A stretch of DNA of 64,000 bases, from the NCBI RefSeq assembly GCF_012927445.1, contig NZ_JABBPD010000004.1:465039-529038 (forward strand), given 5' to 3'. The notes under the pieces were generated by a model. The model saw only the letters and a program-made list of their open reading frames with translations, was not told where the DNA came from and did not search any database. The stretch comes from Rhodoferax sp. GTDB taxonomy: Bacteria; Pseudomonadota; Gammaproteobacteria; Burkholderiales; Burkholderiaceae_C. The position numbers were made by a program, and so were the translations under genes. Below, in pieces: positions 28,668 to 39,257 of the stretch. Within the stretch, counting starts at the first letter, position 1. Each line of letters opens with the position of its first letter.

Positions 28668-31571
28668 ATGAACGACGAACTGCAACAACCCAGCCTCAAC
28701 AGCCTGTCCAAATCTTTTGAGCCCGCCGCGCTGGAGGCCCATTGGGGACCGGAGTGGGAGCGCCGCAACTACGCGCACGCGGGCTACCGGGGCACCGGCG
28801 TGCCAAAAGACGGCGCCGAGGCGTTTGCCATCCAGCTGCCACCGCCCAACGTCACAGGTACGCTGCACATGGGACACGCCTTCAACCAGACCATCATGGA
28901 CTCGCTGACGCGCTACCACCGCATGCGCGGCGACAACACGGTGTGGATTCCGGGCACCGACCATGCCGGCATTGCCACCCAAATCGTGGTGGAACGCCAG
29001 CTGCAGGAGCAAAAAGTCAGCCGCCACGACCTCGGCCGCAAAAACTTTGTATCAAAGGTGTGGGAGTGGAAAGAGAAATCGGGCAACACCATCACCACCC
29101 AAATGCGCCGCATGGGTGACAGCGTGGACTGGAGCCGCGAGTACTTCACGATGGACCCGAAACTGTCCAAAACCGTGACCGAAACCTTTGTCCAACTGTA
29201 TGAACAAGGCCTGATCTACCGTGGCAAACGTCTGGTGAACTGGGACCCGGTGCTGCAAAGCGCGGTGAGCGACCTCGAAGTGGAGAGCGAAGAAGAAGAC
29301 GGCTTCATGTGGCACATCAGCTACCCGTTTGCCGATGGTCCACAACTGGTCGGTGGCGAAATGGCCACCGGCCTGGTGGTCGCCACGACCCGGCCGGAAA
29401 CCATGCTGGGCGACGTGGCGGTGATGGTGCACCCGGAAGACGAGCGTTACATGCATTTGATCGGCAAGCACGTCACCCTGCCCTTGTGCGACCGCACCAT
29501 CCCCGTGATCGCCGACGATTACGTCGACAAAGCCTTCGGCACCGGCGTGGTGAAAGTCACGCCCGCGCACGACCAGAACGATTACGCCGTCGGCCAGCGC
29601 CACAAGCTGCCGATGATTTGCGTGCTGACGCTGGACGCCAAGATCAACGAACTGGCACCTGCGGTTTACCAGGGATTGGACCGCTTTGTCGCCCGCAAGA
29701 AAGTCGTGGCCGATCTGCAAGCACTGGAACTGCTGGTCGAGATCAAAAAACACAAACTGATGGTGCCGCGCTGCGCCCGCACCGGCCAGGTGATCGAGCC
29801 GATGCTGACCGACCAGTGGTTTGTCGCCATGACCAAGGTCAGCCCGATCGACCCGACCGGCAAATCGATCGCGCAAAAAGCGATTGACGCCGTGCAGTCC
29901 GGCGACGTCAAGTTTGTGCCGGAGAACTGGGTCAACACCTACAACCAGTGGATGAACAACATCCAGGACTGGTGCATCAGCCGCCAACTCTGGTGGGGGC
30001 ATCAGATTCCGGCTTGGTACCTTGAGGACGGCACCGTCATCGTGGCGCGCAACGAGGCAGAAGCGCAAGCCAAAGCCCCCGGCAAAACCCTGCGCCGCGA
30101 TGAAGACGTGCTCGACACCTGGTATTCGTCCGCGCTGGTGCCTTTCAGCACCATGGGCTGGCCGGAAAAGACGCAGGATTTCGACCTGTACCTGCCCAGC
30201 TCCGTATTGGTAACCGGCTACGACATCATCTTCTTCTGGGTCGCCCGGATGATCATGATGACCAAGCACTTCACCGGCCAGGTGCCGTTCAAGCATGTCT
30301 ACATCCACGGCCTGGTGCGCGACGCGCAGGGCAAGAAGATGAGCAAGTCGGAGGGCAATGTGCTCGATCCGGTCGATTTGATCGACGGCATTGCGCTGCC
30401 CGAGTTGCTGGTGAAGCGCTCCGAAGGCCTGCGCAAGCCCGAGACCGCACCGGCCGTGCGCAAGAACACCGAGAAAGAGTTCCCGGTCGGCATCCCGGCC
30501 TTTGGTGCCGATGCGCTGCGCTTCACCTTTGCCTCGCTCGCCTCCCTCGGTCGCAGCATCAATTTCGACTCCAAGCGCTGCGAGGGCTACCGCAATTTCT
30601 GCAACAAGCTGTGGAACGCCAGCCGTTTTGTCCTGATGAACTGCGAAGGCCAGGATTGCGGCTTGAACGAACACACCAAAGAGGAGTGTGCCGTCGGCGG
30701 CCCGGCCGCGGCCTACCTCGATTTCAGCCAGTGCGACCGCTGGATCGTGTCGCTGCTGCAGCGCACCGAGGCCGAAGTGGCGAAAGGTTTTGAAGAATAC
30801 CGCCTGGACAACGTCGCCAGCACGATTTATGACTTTGTCTGGAACCAGTTCTGCGACTGGTACCTGGAAATTGCCAAGGTGCAGATTCAACAAGGCACGG
30901 ACGCGCAACAACGCGCCACCCGCCGCACCCTGATTCGCACGCTGGAAACCATCCTGCGCCTGGCGCACCCGGTGATTCCGTTCGTGACCGAAGAGCTGTG
31001 GCAAAAAGTGGCGCCGGTCGCGGGTCGTGCCGGTGCATCGGTCTCGATTGCCGAGTACCCGGTCTGTCAGCCCGAGCGCATTGACGACGCGGCACTGGCC
31101 TATGTCGGCAAGCTCAAGCTGCTGGTGGATGCCTGCCGCAACCTGCGCGGCGAGATGAGCGTGTCGCCCGCCACCCGCTTGCCGCTGTTTGTGATTGCCA
31201 CCGACGCGACGGAGGCCGCGTTCCTGAAACAATCGGCACCGGTCTTGCAAGCGCTGGCCAAGCTCAATGAAGTGCGGGTGTTTGACGACGAGGCCACTTG
31301 GGCCGCTGCCGCGCAAGCGGCACCGGTGGCGGTGGTGGGCGAAGCGCGCATCTGCCTGTTCATGGAAATTGACGTTGCCGCTGAAAAACTGCGCCTGGGC
31401 AAAGAAGTGGCGCGACTGGAAGGCGAAATCACTAAAACCGAAGGCAAGCTCGGCAATGAAGCGTTTGTCGCCCGGGCACCGGCCGCCGTCATTGACCTGG
31501 AACGCAAACGGATGGCCGACTTTGGTGCCACCTTGCTCAAGGTGAAGGATCAGTTGGCACGCCTGGGCTAA
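28668..31571 (+). CDS. valS: Valyl-tRNA synthetase
   Basis: ValS charges tRNA-Val. The 967-residue class I synthetase has the HIGH-type motif [15 protein letters not shown], the editing-domain [20 protein letters not shown], the KMSKS loop [16 protein letters not shown], an anticodon-binding domain and a C-terminal coiled-coil arm ([20 protein letters not shown]). ATG at 28668 ([19 protein letters not shown]). It has about 200 bases of upstream space and its own strong terminator. Confidence 0.98.
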   Translation: MNDELQQPSLNSLSKSFEPAALEAHWGPEWERRNYAHAGYRGTGVPKDGAEAFAIQLPPPNVTGTLHMGHAFNQTIMDSLTRYHRMRGDNTVWIPGTDHAGIATQIVVERQLQEQKVSRHDLGRKNFVSKVWEWKEKSGNTITTQMRRMGDSVDWSREYFTMDPKLSKTVTETFVQLYEQGLIYRGKRLVNWDPVLQSAVSDLEVESEEEDGFMWHISYPFADGPQLVGGEMATGLVVATTRPETMLGDVAVMVHPEDERYMHLIGKHVTLPLCDRTIPVIADDYVDKAFGTGVVKVTPAHDQNDYAVGQRHKLPMICVLTLDAKINELAPAVYQGLDRFVARKKVVADLQALELLVEIKKHKLMVPRCARTGQVIEPMLTDQWFVAMTKVSPIDPTGKSIAQKAIDAVQSGDVKFVPENWVNTYNQWMNNIQDWCISRQLWWGHQIPAWYLEDGTVIVARNEAEAQAKAPGKTLRRDEDVLDTWYSSALVPFSTMGWPEKTQDFDLYLPSSVLVTGYDIIFFWVARMIMMTKHFTGQVPFKHVYIHGLVRDAQGKKMSKSEGNVLDPVDLIDGIALPELLVKRSEGLRKPETAPAVRKNTEKEFPVGIPAFGADALRFTFASLASLGRSINFDSKRCEGYRNFCNKLWNASRFVLMNCEGQDCGLNEHTKEECAVGGPAAAYLDFSQCDRWIVSLLQRTEAEVAKGFEEYRLDNVASTIYDFVWNQFCDWYLEIAKVQIQQGTDAQQRATRRTLIRTLETILRLAHPVIPFVTEELWQKVAPVAGRAGASVSIAEYPVCQPERIDDAALAYVGKLKLLVDACRNLRGEMSVSPATRLPLFVIATDATEAAFLKQSAPVLQALAKLNEVRVFDDEATWAAAAQAAPVAVVGEARICLFMEIDVAAEKLRLGKEVARLEGEITKTEGKLGNEAFVARAPAAVIDLERKRMADFGATLLKVKDQLARLG

Positions 31572-31590
31572 TTCCAGCGGATCAAGCACA

Positions 31591-31631
31591 AAAAAACGGC
31601 GGCCTCCAAGACTGGAGGCCGCCGTTTTTTA
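31591..31631. terminator. Strong terminator downstream of valS
   Basis: A perfect 15-base stem (31594-31608 with 31615-31629) includes an A-run on one side and a T-run on the other, with a six-base loop. It serves valS and the converging TusA-like gene. Confidence 0.95.
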
Positions 31632-31641
31632 TGGTTTCAGC

Positions 31642-31869
31642 TCAGCGGCGGCGCATAACGTGGATAAAGTCGGTCCCCACCGTCTGCTGCTCCAGCAGTT
31701 CGTTGCCGGTCTGCTTGGCAAACGCCTGAAAGTCACGTACCGAGCCGGCATCGGTCGAGACCACGCGCAGGGTCTGCCCGCTGTGCAGGTCGGCCAGCGC
31801 CTTCTTGGCTTTCAGAATGGGCAGCGGGCAGTTCAGGCCGCGAGCGTCGAGCTCTTTGTCGATGTGCAT
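31642..31869 (-). CDS. TusA/SirA-family sulfur carrier protein
   Basis: This 75-residue protein has the TusA signature DARGLNCPLPILKAKKAL with the conserved persulfide-carrying Cys. TusA-type proteins pass sulfur for tRNA thiolation or other sulfur trafficking. ATG at 31869 with aagga 7 bases upstream (MHIDKELDARG). The Nudix gene is about 40 bases upstream on the same strand, so co-transcription is possible. Whether it is the true TusA or a paralogue cannot be told. Confidence 0.92.
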   Translation of the reverse strand: MHIDKELDARGLNCPLPILKAKKALADLHSGQTLRVVSTDAGSVRDFQAFAKQTGNELLEQQTVGTDFIHVMRRR

Positions 31870-31910
31870 CAAAGTTCCTTGAAATTAGGGTAATTTTAGA
31901 GACCTTGGCG

Positions 31911-32441
31911 TCAGTCCCGCGGCGGGAACGCCATAAATTGCGGCGCATGCCCGCGCGCGCGCAACCAGTCGGCCAGCGCATAGCCGGTGCCCGACGGCCA
32001 GCACTTCACCTGATCGAACTCAAAAAGCCGGTAGTCCACCAGTTCCGGGGACAGCTTCACGTCACCCTGGCACAGCGCATGGTAGGCAATGATGACCTGG
32101 TTCATACGCTGAAAGTCGTAGACCCCAATCAGGTCCAGTGCAATGGCCTCCAGACTGGTTTCTTCCTTGATTTCACGCGCAATGCCGTCCTGCGGCGATT
32201 CTCCCGCTTCCATGAAGCCGGTGATCAGGGCAAACATCTTGCCCGACCAGGCCGCGTTTTGCGCCAGCAGAATTTTGCCCTGGTACTCCACCACGGCCGC
32301 CAGCACCGGCGTCGGATTGTTCCAGTGGCTGAAGCCGCAGGCCACGCAGCGCAGGCGCTCTTTGTCGCCCCCATCTTCAGCCTGCGTAACCAGCGCCAGG
32401 GGTGCAGCGCATTGTGGACAAAACCTGAAACCCTCGGTCAT
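31911..32441 (-). CDS. Nudix hydrolase with zinc ribbon (NudC-like)
   Basis: This 176-residue protein has an N-terminal four-Cys zinc ribbon (CPQC at about 8-11 and CVAC at about 32-35) followed by a Nudix domain with the box GFMEAGESPQDGIAREIKEET. Related proteins hydrolyse NADH or other nucleoside diphosphate derivatives; this one is shorter than E. coli NudC (257). The SQPWPFPxS motif of NudC is not seen, so NADH specificity is not supported. It is flanked upstream by repeat copy G. Confidence 0.88.
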   Translation of the reverse strand: MTEGFRFCPQCAAPLALVTQAEDGGDKERLRCVACGFSHWNNPTPVLAAVVEYQGKILLAQNAAWSGKMFALITGFMEAGESPQDGIAREIKEETSLEAIALDLIGVYDFQRMNQVIIAYHALCQGDVKLSPELVDYRLFEFDQVKCWPSGTGYALADWLRARGHAPQFMAFPPRD

Positions 32442-32454
32442 GAAGAACCCTTAT

Positions 32455-32512
32455 TGCTACACATTAAATAGCTTACTGCGCTTATTCCAAGAAGGCTAGC
32501 GGTCATTTTTAT
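32455..32512 (-). repeat. Dispersed comamonad repeat, copy G (between cysM and the Nudix gene)
   Basis: The minus strand reads gaccgctagccttcttggaa, then taagcgcagtaagctattta. The ctagcc block is decayed but the order and spacing are kept. It lies in the 76-base gap between two same-strand genes. Confidence 0.75.
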
Positions 32513-32517
32513 TAAAA

Positions 32518-33420
32518 TCAAGCGGGGAAGACGCCGGTGGAAAGGTAACGGTCGCCGCGGTCGCAGACGACGAACACGATGGTGGCATTGGCCTCCCGCT
32601 TGGCAATCTCTTGCGCCACCCAGCAGGCACCCGCCGCCGAAATGCCGGCAAAAATACCTTCTTCGCGCGCCAGTCGCCGGCACATGTCTTCGGCGTCTTC
32701 CTGGCTCACATACATCAACTCATCGACATTGGCGGGGTTGTAGATTTTGGGCAAATACTCCTGCGGCCACTTGCGAATGCCCGGAATGCGCGAGCCTTCG
32801 TTGGGCTGCACGCCAATGATCTGGATCGCCGGATTCTTCTCTTTCAGAAATTGCGACACGCCGGTGATGGTGCCGGTGGTGCCCATGGCGCTGACAAAAT
32901 GCGTCACCCGTCCCTGGGTGTCGGCCCAGATTTCCGGGCCGGTGGTTTCAAAATGAATGCGGGGGTTGTCGGCATTGGCAAACTGGTCGAGCACAAACCC
33001 TTTGCCGTCGCGCTGCATCTGCCCGGCCAGATCTCGGCAGTACTCCATGCCGCCGCTCTTGGGCGTCAAAATCAATTCCGCGCCAAACGCTTTCATGGTT
33101 TGGGCGCGCTCGATGGAAAGATCTTCCGGCATGATCAAAATCATGCGGTAGCCCTTGATCGCTGCCGCCATGGCCAGCGCAATGCCGGTGTTGCCCGAGG
33201 TCGCTTCGATCAAGGTGTCGCCCGGTTTGATCTCGCCGCGCTCCTGCGCCCGCTGGATCATGGACAAAGCCGGCCGGTCTTTGACCGAGCCGGCCGGGTT
33301 GTTTCCCTCCAATTTGCCCAAAATGACGTTGCCACGGGCGGAATATTCCGCCGTACCGATGCGTTGCAGCATCACTAAAGGTGTTTTTCCGATTGAATCT
33401 TCAATAGTTGGGTATTTCAT
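32518..33420 (-). CDS. cysM: Cysteine synthase B
   Basis: CysM makes cysteine from O-acetylserine and sulfide (or thiosulfate) with pyridoxal phosphate. The 300-residue protein has the PLP-lysine motif NPAGSVKDRPAL, the substrate loop EATSGNTGIALAMAAAIKGY and the phosphate-binding GTTGTITGVS. The RIGI/CysM-type stretch YPTIEDSIGKTPLVMLQR begins at the ATG at 33420. The open frame extends to 33546 but that part is antisense to tRNA-Leu. It is divergent from the tRNA gene across about 40 bases. Confidence 0.95.
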   Translation of the reverse strand: MKYPTIEDSIGKTPLVMLQRIGTAEYSARGNVILGKLEGNNPAGSVKDRPALSMIQRAQERGEIKPGDTLIEATSGNTGIALAMAAAIKGYRMILIMPEDLSIERAQTMKAFGAELILTPKSGGMEYCRDLAGQMQRDGKGFVLDQFANADNPRIHFETTGPEIWADTQGRVTHFVSAMGTTGTITGVSQFLKEKNPAIQIIGVQPNEGSRIPGIRKWPQEYLPKIYNPANVDELMYVSQEDAEDMCRRLAREEGIFAGISAAGACWVAQEIAKREANATIVFVVCDRGDRYLSTGVFPA

Positions 33421-33460
33421 AGCCCACACTGTGCCATAATTTCGTTCTTCGCTTCTTCCT

Positions 33461-33545
33461 GCCCGGGTGGTGAAATTGGTAGACGCAGGGGACTCAAAAT
33501 CCCCCGCCGCAAGGCGTGCCGGTTCGATTCCGGCCCCGGGCACCA
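33461..33545 (+). tRNA. tRNA-Leu (anticodon CAA)
   Basis: This 85-base class II tRNA has acceptor arms gcccggg (33461-33467) and cccgggc (33535-33541), discriminator A and an encoded CCA end. The D-loop has tggtagac, the anticodon loop ctcaaaa gives CAA, a long variable arm follows (cccgccgcaaggcg) and the T arm has ggttcgattcc. A hairpin (ccatagct/agctatgg, 33543-33562) begins in the CCA end and may help 3' processing. The 271-base gap that follows holds no gene or repeat that I can recognise. Confidence 0.97.
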
Positions 33546-33816
33546 TAGCTTCTCAGCTATGGGATTGGAAGCAATTTCCGCATCAACAATCAGCATTGTT
33601 TTTGCCGGAATCCTTGTTCTGATCATTTTTCTGATCGACTTAGCTTCAAGTCATTCCCCAATTTTTTCATTTCTGGCGGTTGGCAGACTTTCGTAAAAAT
33701 AAAATTAAAAAAATATTTAGACGGTCAACTGCAAAAAAATATGTTCTTTTGACCTTGCTCCCACCACGGCGCGGTGCAGCAGGCCTGCTGATGTCGACTC
33801 TTGTTAACCTTCCTTT

Positions 33817-34938
33817 ATGAATTCAACTCTGAACAACCCATCCGATACGTCATCCAGCAAAAATTTCCCCAGGATCAATCTGGCGCTTCAGGGCGGCGGT
33901 TCGCATGGTGCGTTCACGTGGGGCGTGCTGGATGCGCTGCTCGAAGATGGTCGCATCGACCTGGAAGGCATCAGCGGCACCAGCGCCGGGGCGATGAATG
34001 CGGTGGCGCTGGCGCACGGGTTTGCCCAAGCCCAGACACAAGCCAAGAGTGATCCACGCGAGGCGGCGCGCGAAGCACTGGCCAACTTCTGGAACGGCAT
34101 TGTCGACATGGGCGCGATGTCCGAGGCGCAGCGCACACCGTTTGATATTTTGTTCGGCCGGGATATCGACGGCAACTCGCCCACCGCCGTGTGGGCCAAT
34201 GCCATGACCAGCTTCTGGTCGAGCGCCGTGTCACCGTACCAGAGCAACCCGTTTGACATCAACCCTTTGCGCAAGTTTTTGGAGAGTCAGATCGATTTTG
34301 AGGGTTTGGCCCGTCTGCAAACGCTCAAGGTATTTGTGGTGGCCACGCGTGTTTCCACCGGCAAGGCCGAGGTTTTCACAGGCAAGCGCCTGACGGCAGA
34401 CGCCGTCATGGCCTCCGCCTGCCTACCGATGGCCTTCAAGGCGGTCGAGATTGAAGGCGACCATTTTTGGGATGGCGGCTATTCAGGCAACCCGGCCATG
34501 CATCCGCTGATCTATAACTGCCAGAGCCGCGATATTTTGCTGGTGCAGATCAACCCGATCAAGCGCGACAAGCTGCCGACCACCAATGCCCAGATCGTGG
34601 ACCGCATCAACGAAGTCACCTTTAACGCGGGCCTGATCGCCGAGATGCGCGCCATTGATTTTGTGAAACGTTTGCTGGCCGAAGGCAAACTCGACCCCGC
34701 GCACTACAAAGACATTCTGATGCACCGCATTGACGGTGGCGAGGCGCTGGAGGCTTTCGCGGGATCAACCAAAACATCAACCAGCGCAAGCCTGATTCAC
34801 GCGCTGCGCGACCTGGGTCAGTCCCATGCACGCGCTTGGCTGGCCAAGCACTACAGCGCCTTGGGGGTGGAATGCACCGTGAACATCAGGCAGGATTACC
34901 TGGACGATTTGCGCGTGCCCGTGCAGGCAAATCCCTGA
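33817..34938 (+). CDS. Patatin-like phospholipase
   Basis: This 373-residue protein has the patatin domain: oxyanion hole LALQGGGSHGAFTWGVL, nucleophile GISGTSAGAMNAVAL (GxSxG) and the dyad Asp in WDGGYSGNPAM. It should hydrolyse acyl esters of lipids. Homologues in PHB producers are often intracellular. No signal peptide is seen. ATG at 33817. It is a single gene between the tRNA and the converging hemolysin-III gene. A specific substrate cannot be given. Confidence 0.9.
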   Translation: MNSTLNNPSDTSSSKNFPRINLALQGGGSHGAFTWGVLDALLEDGRIDLEGISGTSAGAMNAVALAHGFAQAQTQAKSDPREAAREALANFWNGIVDMGAMSEAQRTPFDILFGRDIDGNSPTAVWANAMTSFWSSAVSPYQSNPFDINPLRKFLESQIDFEGLARLQTLKVFVVATRVSTGKAEVFTGKRLTADAVMASACLPMAFKAVEIEGDHFWDGGYSGNPAMHPLIYNCQSRDILLVQINPIKRDKLPTTNAQIVDRINEVTFNAGLIAEMRAIDFVKRLLAEGKLDPAHYKDILMHRIDGGEALEAFAGSTKTSTSASLIHALRDLGQSHARAWLAKHYSALGVECTVNIRQDYLDDLRVPVQANP

Positions 34939-34976
34939 CAAGGAGCGGGGATGGCTCAACTGTTGTTCTTCGCGGC

Positions 34977-35594
34977 TCACAGCACATAGCGCCAGATCGC
35001 AACGTAATGGGCGGCGCTGCCCGCCAGTACAAACAGGTGCCAGATGCCATGCGCGTGGGTGAGGCGGGTGTCCAGTACATAAAAGACGATGCCGACCGTA
35101 TAGAACAGTCCCCCAGCCGCGACCCAGGCAAAGCCGGTTGACCCCAGCACCTTCAGCATGGGGACCAGGGCCACCAAGGCCACCCAGCCCATCACGACAT
35201 AGATCAGCACGGACAGCGGCCGGGCCCCACGTTGCGGCCTCAGTTCCAGCAGGCTGCCCAACGCGGCCAGCCCCCAGACCAAGCCGAGCAGCGACCAACC
35301 CCAGGGGCCGCGTAACGTCACCAGGCAAAACGGGGTGTAACTGCCAGCAATCAAGAGATAGATACTGTGGTGGTCCAGCTGGCGCAGGATGTCCTTGGCG
35401 CGCCCGCGAAAGCTGTGATAAGCCGCCGAGAAGCTGTAGAGCAACACCAGCGTCACGCCGTAGATGGAGAAGCTCACCACTTTCCACGGGTCGCCGGTTT
35501 GCCCGGCCAGCACGATGAGCACAATGGTGCCGACCAGCGCCAGCACAGCGCCGACGAGATGGGTCAAAGCGTTGAACTTTTCCCCGTAATACAT
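34977..35594 (-). CDS. Hemolysin III / PAQR-family membrane protein
   Basis: This 205-residue protein has seven predicted transmembrane helices and the family motifs EKFNALTHLVGAVLAL, YSFSAAYHSF, LDHHSIYLLIAGSYTPF and HAHGIWHLFVLAGSAAHY. The His residues are likely metal ligands. The family name comes from a Bacillus protein; the physiological role is unclear, possibly in lipid homeostasis. ATG at 35594. It is read leftward, in tail-to-tail position with the patatin gene. Confidence 0.93.
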   Translation of the reverse strand: MYYGEKFNALTHLVGAVLALVGTIVLIVLAGQTGDPWKVVSFSIYGVTLVLLYSFSAAYHSFRGRAKDILRQLDHHSIYLLIAGSYTPFCLVTLRGPWGWSLLGLVWGLAALGSLLELRPQRGARPLSVLIYVVMGWVALVALVPMLKVLGSTGFAWVAAGGLFYTVGIVFYVLDTRLTHAHGIWHLFVLAGSAAHYVAIWRYVL

Positions 35595-35768
35595 TTGATT
35601 GGCCGCATCCTGTAGATCGCACTAGCCCCGCTAGAACGGGGCAGCGCTGGTTGGGCCGAACTGATTCAGCACGAAACCATGATAGCGCGCAGGCGCAATT
35701 TTTGCGGTTGTCCTGACGGCCAGAAGATGCGTTGATGCCCGATGGGGGATCGACTCAGCGCCCGCGCC

Positions 35769-37118
35769 TTATGCTTTTTTGCCGACGGCCATGTGCGCCA
35801 CTTTTTGATCCAGCATCACTTCAGGCGCATCCGCTTCAGTCCAGGTCTCGTTGTTCAAACCGGCATGCAGGCGCTGGGTGTCGAGTTCACCGGTCCATTT
35901 GGCGACCACAAGGGTGGCGACGCCGTTGCCAACCAGATTGGTCAGCGCGCGCGCCTCGGACATGAAGCGGTCGATACCCAGAATCAGCGCCAGGCCGGCG
36001 ACGGGAACGGTACCTACCGCCGACAGGGTGGCGGCCAGCACAATGAAACCGCTGCCCGTGATGCCCGCGGCTCCTTTGGAGGTGAGCATCAGCACCGCCA
36101 GCAGCGTCACTTCTTGCATCAAGGTCATGGGCGTGTTGGTGGCCTGGGCAATGAAAACCGCGGCCATGGTCAGGTAAATGGAGGTGCCATCCAGGTTGAA
36201 CGAATAGCCGGTAGGAATCACCAAACCAACGCAGGTTTTCTTGGCGCCCAGGTTTTCCATCTTCTCCATCATGCGTGGCAACACGGACTCCGAAGAGGAG
36301 GTGCCCAGCACAATCAGCAGTTCTTCCTTGATGTACTTGACGAACTTCCAGATGCTGAAACCATGCAAGCGGGAAATGGTGCCCAGCACGACAAAGACAA
36401 ATATCAGGCAGGTCAGATAAAACGTGCCCATCAGCTTGCCCAGTGAAAACAGGGAACCGACGCCGTACTTGCCAATGGTAAAGGCCATCGCGCCAAAGGC
36501 GCCCACCGGGGCCAGCTTCATGATGATGCCGACAATATCAAACAGCACATGGGATGTTTTCTCAATCAGATCAAACACCATCGTGCCGCGTCCACCAAAC
36601 TTGTGCAGTGCAAAGCCAAACAACACCGCGAACAGGAGCACCTGCAGGATCTCACCTTTGGCAAAGGCATCGATCACCGAGGTCGGAATGATGTTCAGCA
36701 GAAAATCAACGGTACCCACCATCTTGCCGGGCGCCGTGTAGGAAGCAATGCTCTTGGTATCCAGGGTTGCGGCATCAATGTTCATGCCCGCACCAGGCTG
36801 GAGCAAATTAACGATGACCAGACCCACAATCAGCGCCAGCGAACTGACCACCTCAAAATAGAGCAGGGCCAAACCACCCGTTTTGCCGACCTTTTTCATG
36901 TCTTCCATGCCGGCAATGCCGATAACGACCGTGCAGAAAATGATGGGCGCGATGATCATCTTGATCAGCTTGATGAAACCATCACCCAGCGGCTTCATAT
37001 CGGCCCCGAGTTGCGGGTAAAAATGCCCCAGCAAGACGCCCAAGACCACGGCCGTCAGCACCTGAATATAGAGGGATTTATAGAGGGGACGCTTTTGCGC
37101 CGCTTTGGATGAAGTCAT
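35769..37118 (-). CDS. dctA: C4-dicarboxylate transport protein DctA
   Basis: DctA imports succinate, fumarate and malate with cations. The 449-residue membrane protein starts with the [23 protein letters not shown] helix and has the DAACS family motifs: the serine-rich [14 protein letters not shown], the substrate-binding [16 protein letters not shown] and [17 protein letters not shown]. The length is that of the family. It is a single gene; no dctBD pair is adjacent. Confidence 0.97.
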   Translation of the reverse strand: MTSSKAAQKRPLYKSLYIQVLTAVVLGVLLGHFYPQLGADMKPLGDGFIKLIKMIIAPIIFCTVVIGIAGMEDMKKVGKTGGLALLYFEVVSSLALIVGLVIVNLLQPGAGMNIDAATLDTKSIASYTAPGKMVGTVDFLLNIIPTSVIDAFAKGEILQVLLFAVLFGFALHKFGGRGTMVFDLIEKTSHVLFDIVGIIMKLAPVGAFGAMAFTIGKYGVGSLFSLGKLMGTFYLTCLIFVFVVLGTISRLHGFSIWKFVKYIKEELLIVLGTSSSESVLPRMMEKMENLGAKKTCVGLVIPTGYSFNLDGTSIYLTMAAVFIAQATNTPMTLMQEVTLLAVLMLTSKGAAGITGSGFIVLAATLSAVGTVPVAGLALILGIDRFMSEARALTNLVGNGVATLVVAKWTGELDTQRLHAGLNNETWTEADAPEVMLDQKVAHMAVGKKA

Positions 37119-37387
37119 GAGCTGGGCCGGTTACGTTGATGAAATAACACTGTAAGCCCCAGAATTGTCAATTTCAATTGTGGAAACCCACATGCATTGA
37201 AGCGGTGGGTCAGAGAAAAAACCACTGCATCAGACTTTTAACTTCTGGGGCGGATTGGCGTAAAGACACCACCCTTGACTGCAGTCAAGTCACAAACCAA
37301 GCCAGCCACTGCCAAAGCGCAAAGCATCAACATAAAAATAGATGTACCGTTGCCTGGAACCACTGCTCCATGCCCCCAAGCACCGCC

Positions 37388-38590
37388 ATGATGGACCCCA
37401 CTCCACCTGATTCTTCCGTCAAGAAGTTTGGCGTACACCCCGATGTCCTCAAGTTGGGGTTGGTGAGCTTTTTGACCGACCTGAGTTCCGAGATGATTTT
37501 CTCGGTCTTTGCGGTTTTCTTCACCACGATGGCAGGGGCCTCGGCGGCTTTGCTGGGCATGATCGAGGGACTGGCCGACTTGTCCGCCTCCTCCTTGAAT
37601 TACTTCGCGGGCTGGCTGTCAGACCGGACCGGAAAACGCAAAGTCTTCGCGCTGGCCGGCTATGGATTTTCGACACTGGCCAAAATTATTCTGCTGATCA
37701 GCAGCTCTGTTGCGGGCCTCAGTGTCTTTCGGGTCATTGAGCGCTTGGGCAAGGGCTTCCGGGGACCACCGCGTGATGCCTGGCTATCGGCCGTGGCCGA
37801 CAAGGACACCCGGGGCTATTCGTTCGGCGTGCACAAGGCACTGGACAAGTCCGGCGCGGTACTCGGCCCGCTGGTCGCGTATGGTCTGCTGTCGTGGCTT
37901 GGCGACGGGGCTTCGACGTTTCGGGTGCTGTTCTGGGTGGCGCTGGTTCCGGCCCTGCTCAGCATCGTGGTGTTGAGCCGCATCAAGGATCAGCCCGGGG
38001 TGCAGCACCCGCGCGAAAACATGTTCGACACCTGGGCGGTGCTCAGCCCGGGGTTCAAGCGCTACCTGATCCCGGCCGGGATTTTTTCGTTGGCCTATTT
38101 CAGTTTCGGATTTCTGCTGTTGCGCGCCCACAGCGTCGGCTTTGCCGTCAAGGACATCGTGCTGCTGTACGCCTTGTTCAATATTGCATTCGTCGTTGCA
38201 GCACCGCTGATAGGCAAGCTGGGCGACAGGGTTGGAAGGGCCCACATGATCATGCTGGGCTACCTGATTTATTTGCTGATGAGCCTCGGCTTCGCATTCG
38301 CCGCCGCGCAATGGCAGCTTATTGTCCTGTTTATCACTTATGGCGTTTTCTTTGCCATCGATGAAGCCCAAAGCAAAGCATTTATCGCGGATCTGGAGCA
38401 GGAGCGCCGCGCGTCCGCGATTGGACTCTACAATTTTGTGACGGGCCTCTTGTACCTGCCGGCATCGTTGCTTGCTGGCGCGTTGTGGCTGCTGCACCCG
38501 GCCAGCGCGTTCCTGCTGGCGGCCGGTCTCGCCTTTGCCGCGCTGACCGTGTTTATTCTTATGCGCCCAGACCAACAAACGCGGGCCTGA
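37388..38590 (+). CDS. MFS transporter, 12 helices
   Basis: This protein of about 400 residues has about 12 hydrophobic segments and the MFS loop motif GWLSDRTGKRKVF (loop 2-3, GxxxDRxGxR type) repeated as GKLGDRVGRAHM in the second half. The RLGKGFRGPPRDAWLSAV stretch after helix 4 is like a subgroup of uncharacterised exporters. The cargo is unknown. The start is uncertain: the open frame begins at 37178, and the ATG at 37388 (MMDPTPPDSSVKK) fits the family topology best, though no strong ribosome-binding site precedes it. It is divergent from dctA, with about 270 bases between them. Confidence 0.82.
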   Translation: MMDPTPPDSSVKKFGVHPDVLKLGLVSFLTDLSSEMIFSVFAVFFTTMAGASAALLGMIEGLADLSASSLNYFAGWLSDRTGKRKVFALAGYGFSTLAKIILLISSSVAGLSVFRVIERLGKGFRGPPRDAWLSAVADKDTRGYSFGVHKALDKSGAVLGPLVAYGLLSWLGDGASTFRVLFWVALVPALLSIVVLSRIKDQPGVQHPRENMFDTWAVLSPGFKRYLIPAGIFSLAYFSFGFLLLRAHSVGFAVKDIVLLYALFNIAFVVAAPLIGKLGDRVGRAHMIMLGYLIYLLMSLGFAFAAAQWQLIVLFITYGVFFAIDEAQSKAFIADLEQERRASAIGLYNFVTGLLYLPASLLAGALWLLHPASAFLLAAGLAFAALTVFILMRPDQQTRA

Positions 38591-38599
38591 CGCCGCCCG

Positions 38600-39136
38600 C
38601 TATTTCATCTTGGAGGGCAGCTTGATCGTTTCGCCCGCCACCATGAAAACGCCCTTGCCCCGGTGATGGAGCGTACGCGGCTCTTTGCAGGCCGGGTCGA
38701 TCCAGGCCTTGAGCACCTCCAGCACGAAGAAGTTGTAGCGATTCAACAGCCGCGTATCGACCACCCGGCATTCCAGATTGGCGTAGCACTCGGCAATCAG
38801 CGGCGCGGTCACCAGCGCCGCTGGCACGGGCGTCAGACCAAAGGCTTTGAACTTGTCCAGACTTTGGCCCGAGGTATTGCCGCAGCCCACCACCTGGGTG
38901 GCCAACTCTGCGGTCGGGATGTTGAGCACGCACTGCCGCGTCGCCTTGAGCGCAGCAAAACTAAAGTCGTTCCCGCTGACGATGCACCCCACCAGCGGCG
39001 GCTCAAACTCCATCATGGTGTGCCACGACATGGGCATCACGTTGGCCTTGCTTTTGTGCATCGTGGTGAGCAATACCACCGGGCCCGGCTCAAGAAGACC
39101 GTAGACCTTGGACAAGGGATAAGAGCGCTTGGCCAT
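38600..39136 (-). CDS. Flavin reductase family protein
   Basis: This 178-residue FMN-binding split-barrel protein has GPVVLLTTMHKSKANVMPMSWHTMMEFEPPLVGCIVS, the flavin-reductase-like core. ATG at 39136 with a good cggaggt upstream. Such proteins reduce flavin for partner monooxygenases or bind flavin for other roles; no partner monooxygenase is adjacent. It converges on the MFS gene. The upstream 120 bases to the next gene contain nothing I recognise. Confidence 0.87.
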   Translation of the reverse strand: MAKRSYPLSKVYGLLEPGPVVLLTTMHKSKANVMPMSWHTMMEFEPPLVGCIVSGNDFSFAALKATRQCVLNIPTAELATQVVGCGNTSGQSLDKFKAFGLTPVPAALVTAPLIAECYANLECRVVDTRLLNRYNFFVLEVLKAWIDPACKEPRTLHHRGKGVFMVAGETIKLPSKMK

Positions 39137-39257
39137 TTCGACACCTCCGTTTAAGAGTCTTGCTCTGACTTTTCATCTTGATCCGACGCGGCCCGCTCGA
39201 ACTTGAGATCAATCATGGCGCTCATGTTTAACGTTCGCCACGCAGTTACGCGGTGAG

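Noticed and set aside
29052..31589. 845-residue open frame antisense to valS
   Set aside because: It is a shadow of valS caused by high GC content; the sequence is low-complexity His/Gly/Asp-rich and matches no family.
33420..33546. N-terminal extension of cysM starting MVPGAGIEPARLAAGDFES
   Set aside because: This is the antisense translation of tRNA-Leu, a well-known false protein sequence; the true cysM start is at 33420.
33546..33816. Possible integration (att) site downstream of tRNA-Leu
   Set aside because: No direct repeat of the tRNA 3' end and no integrase are visible in the window.
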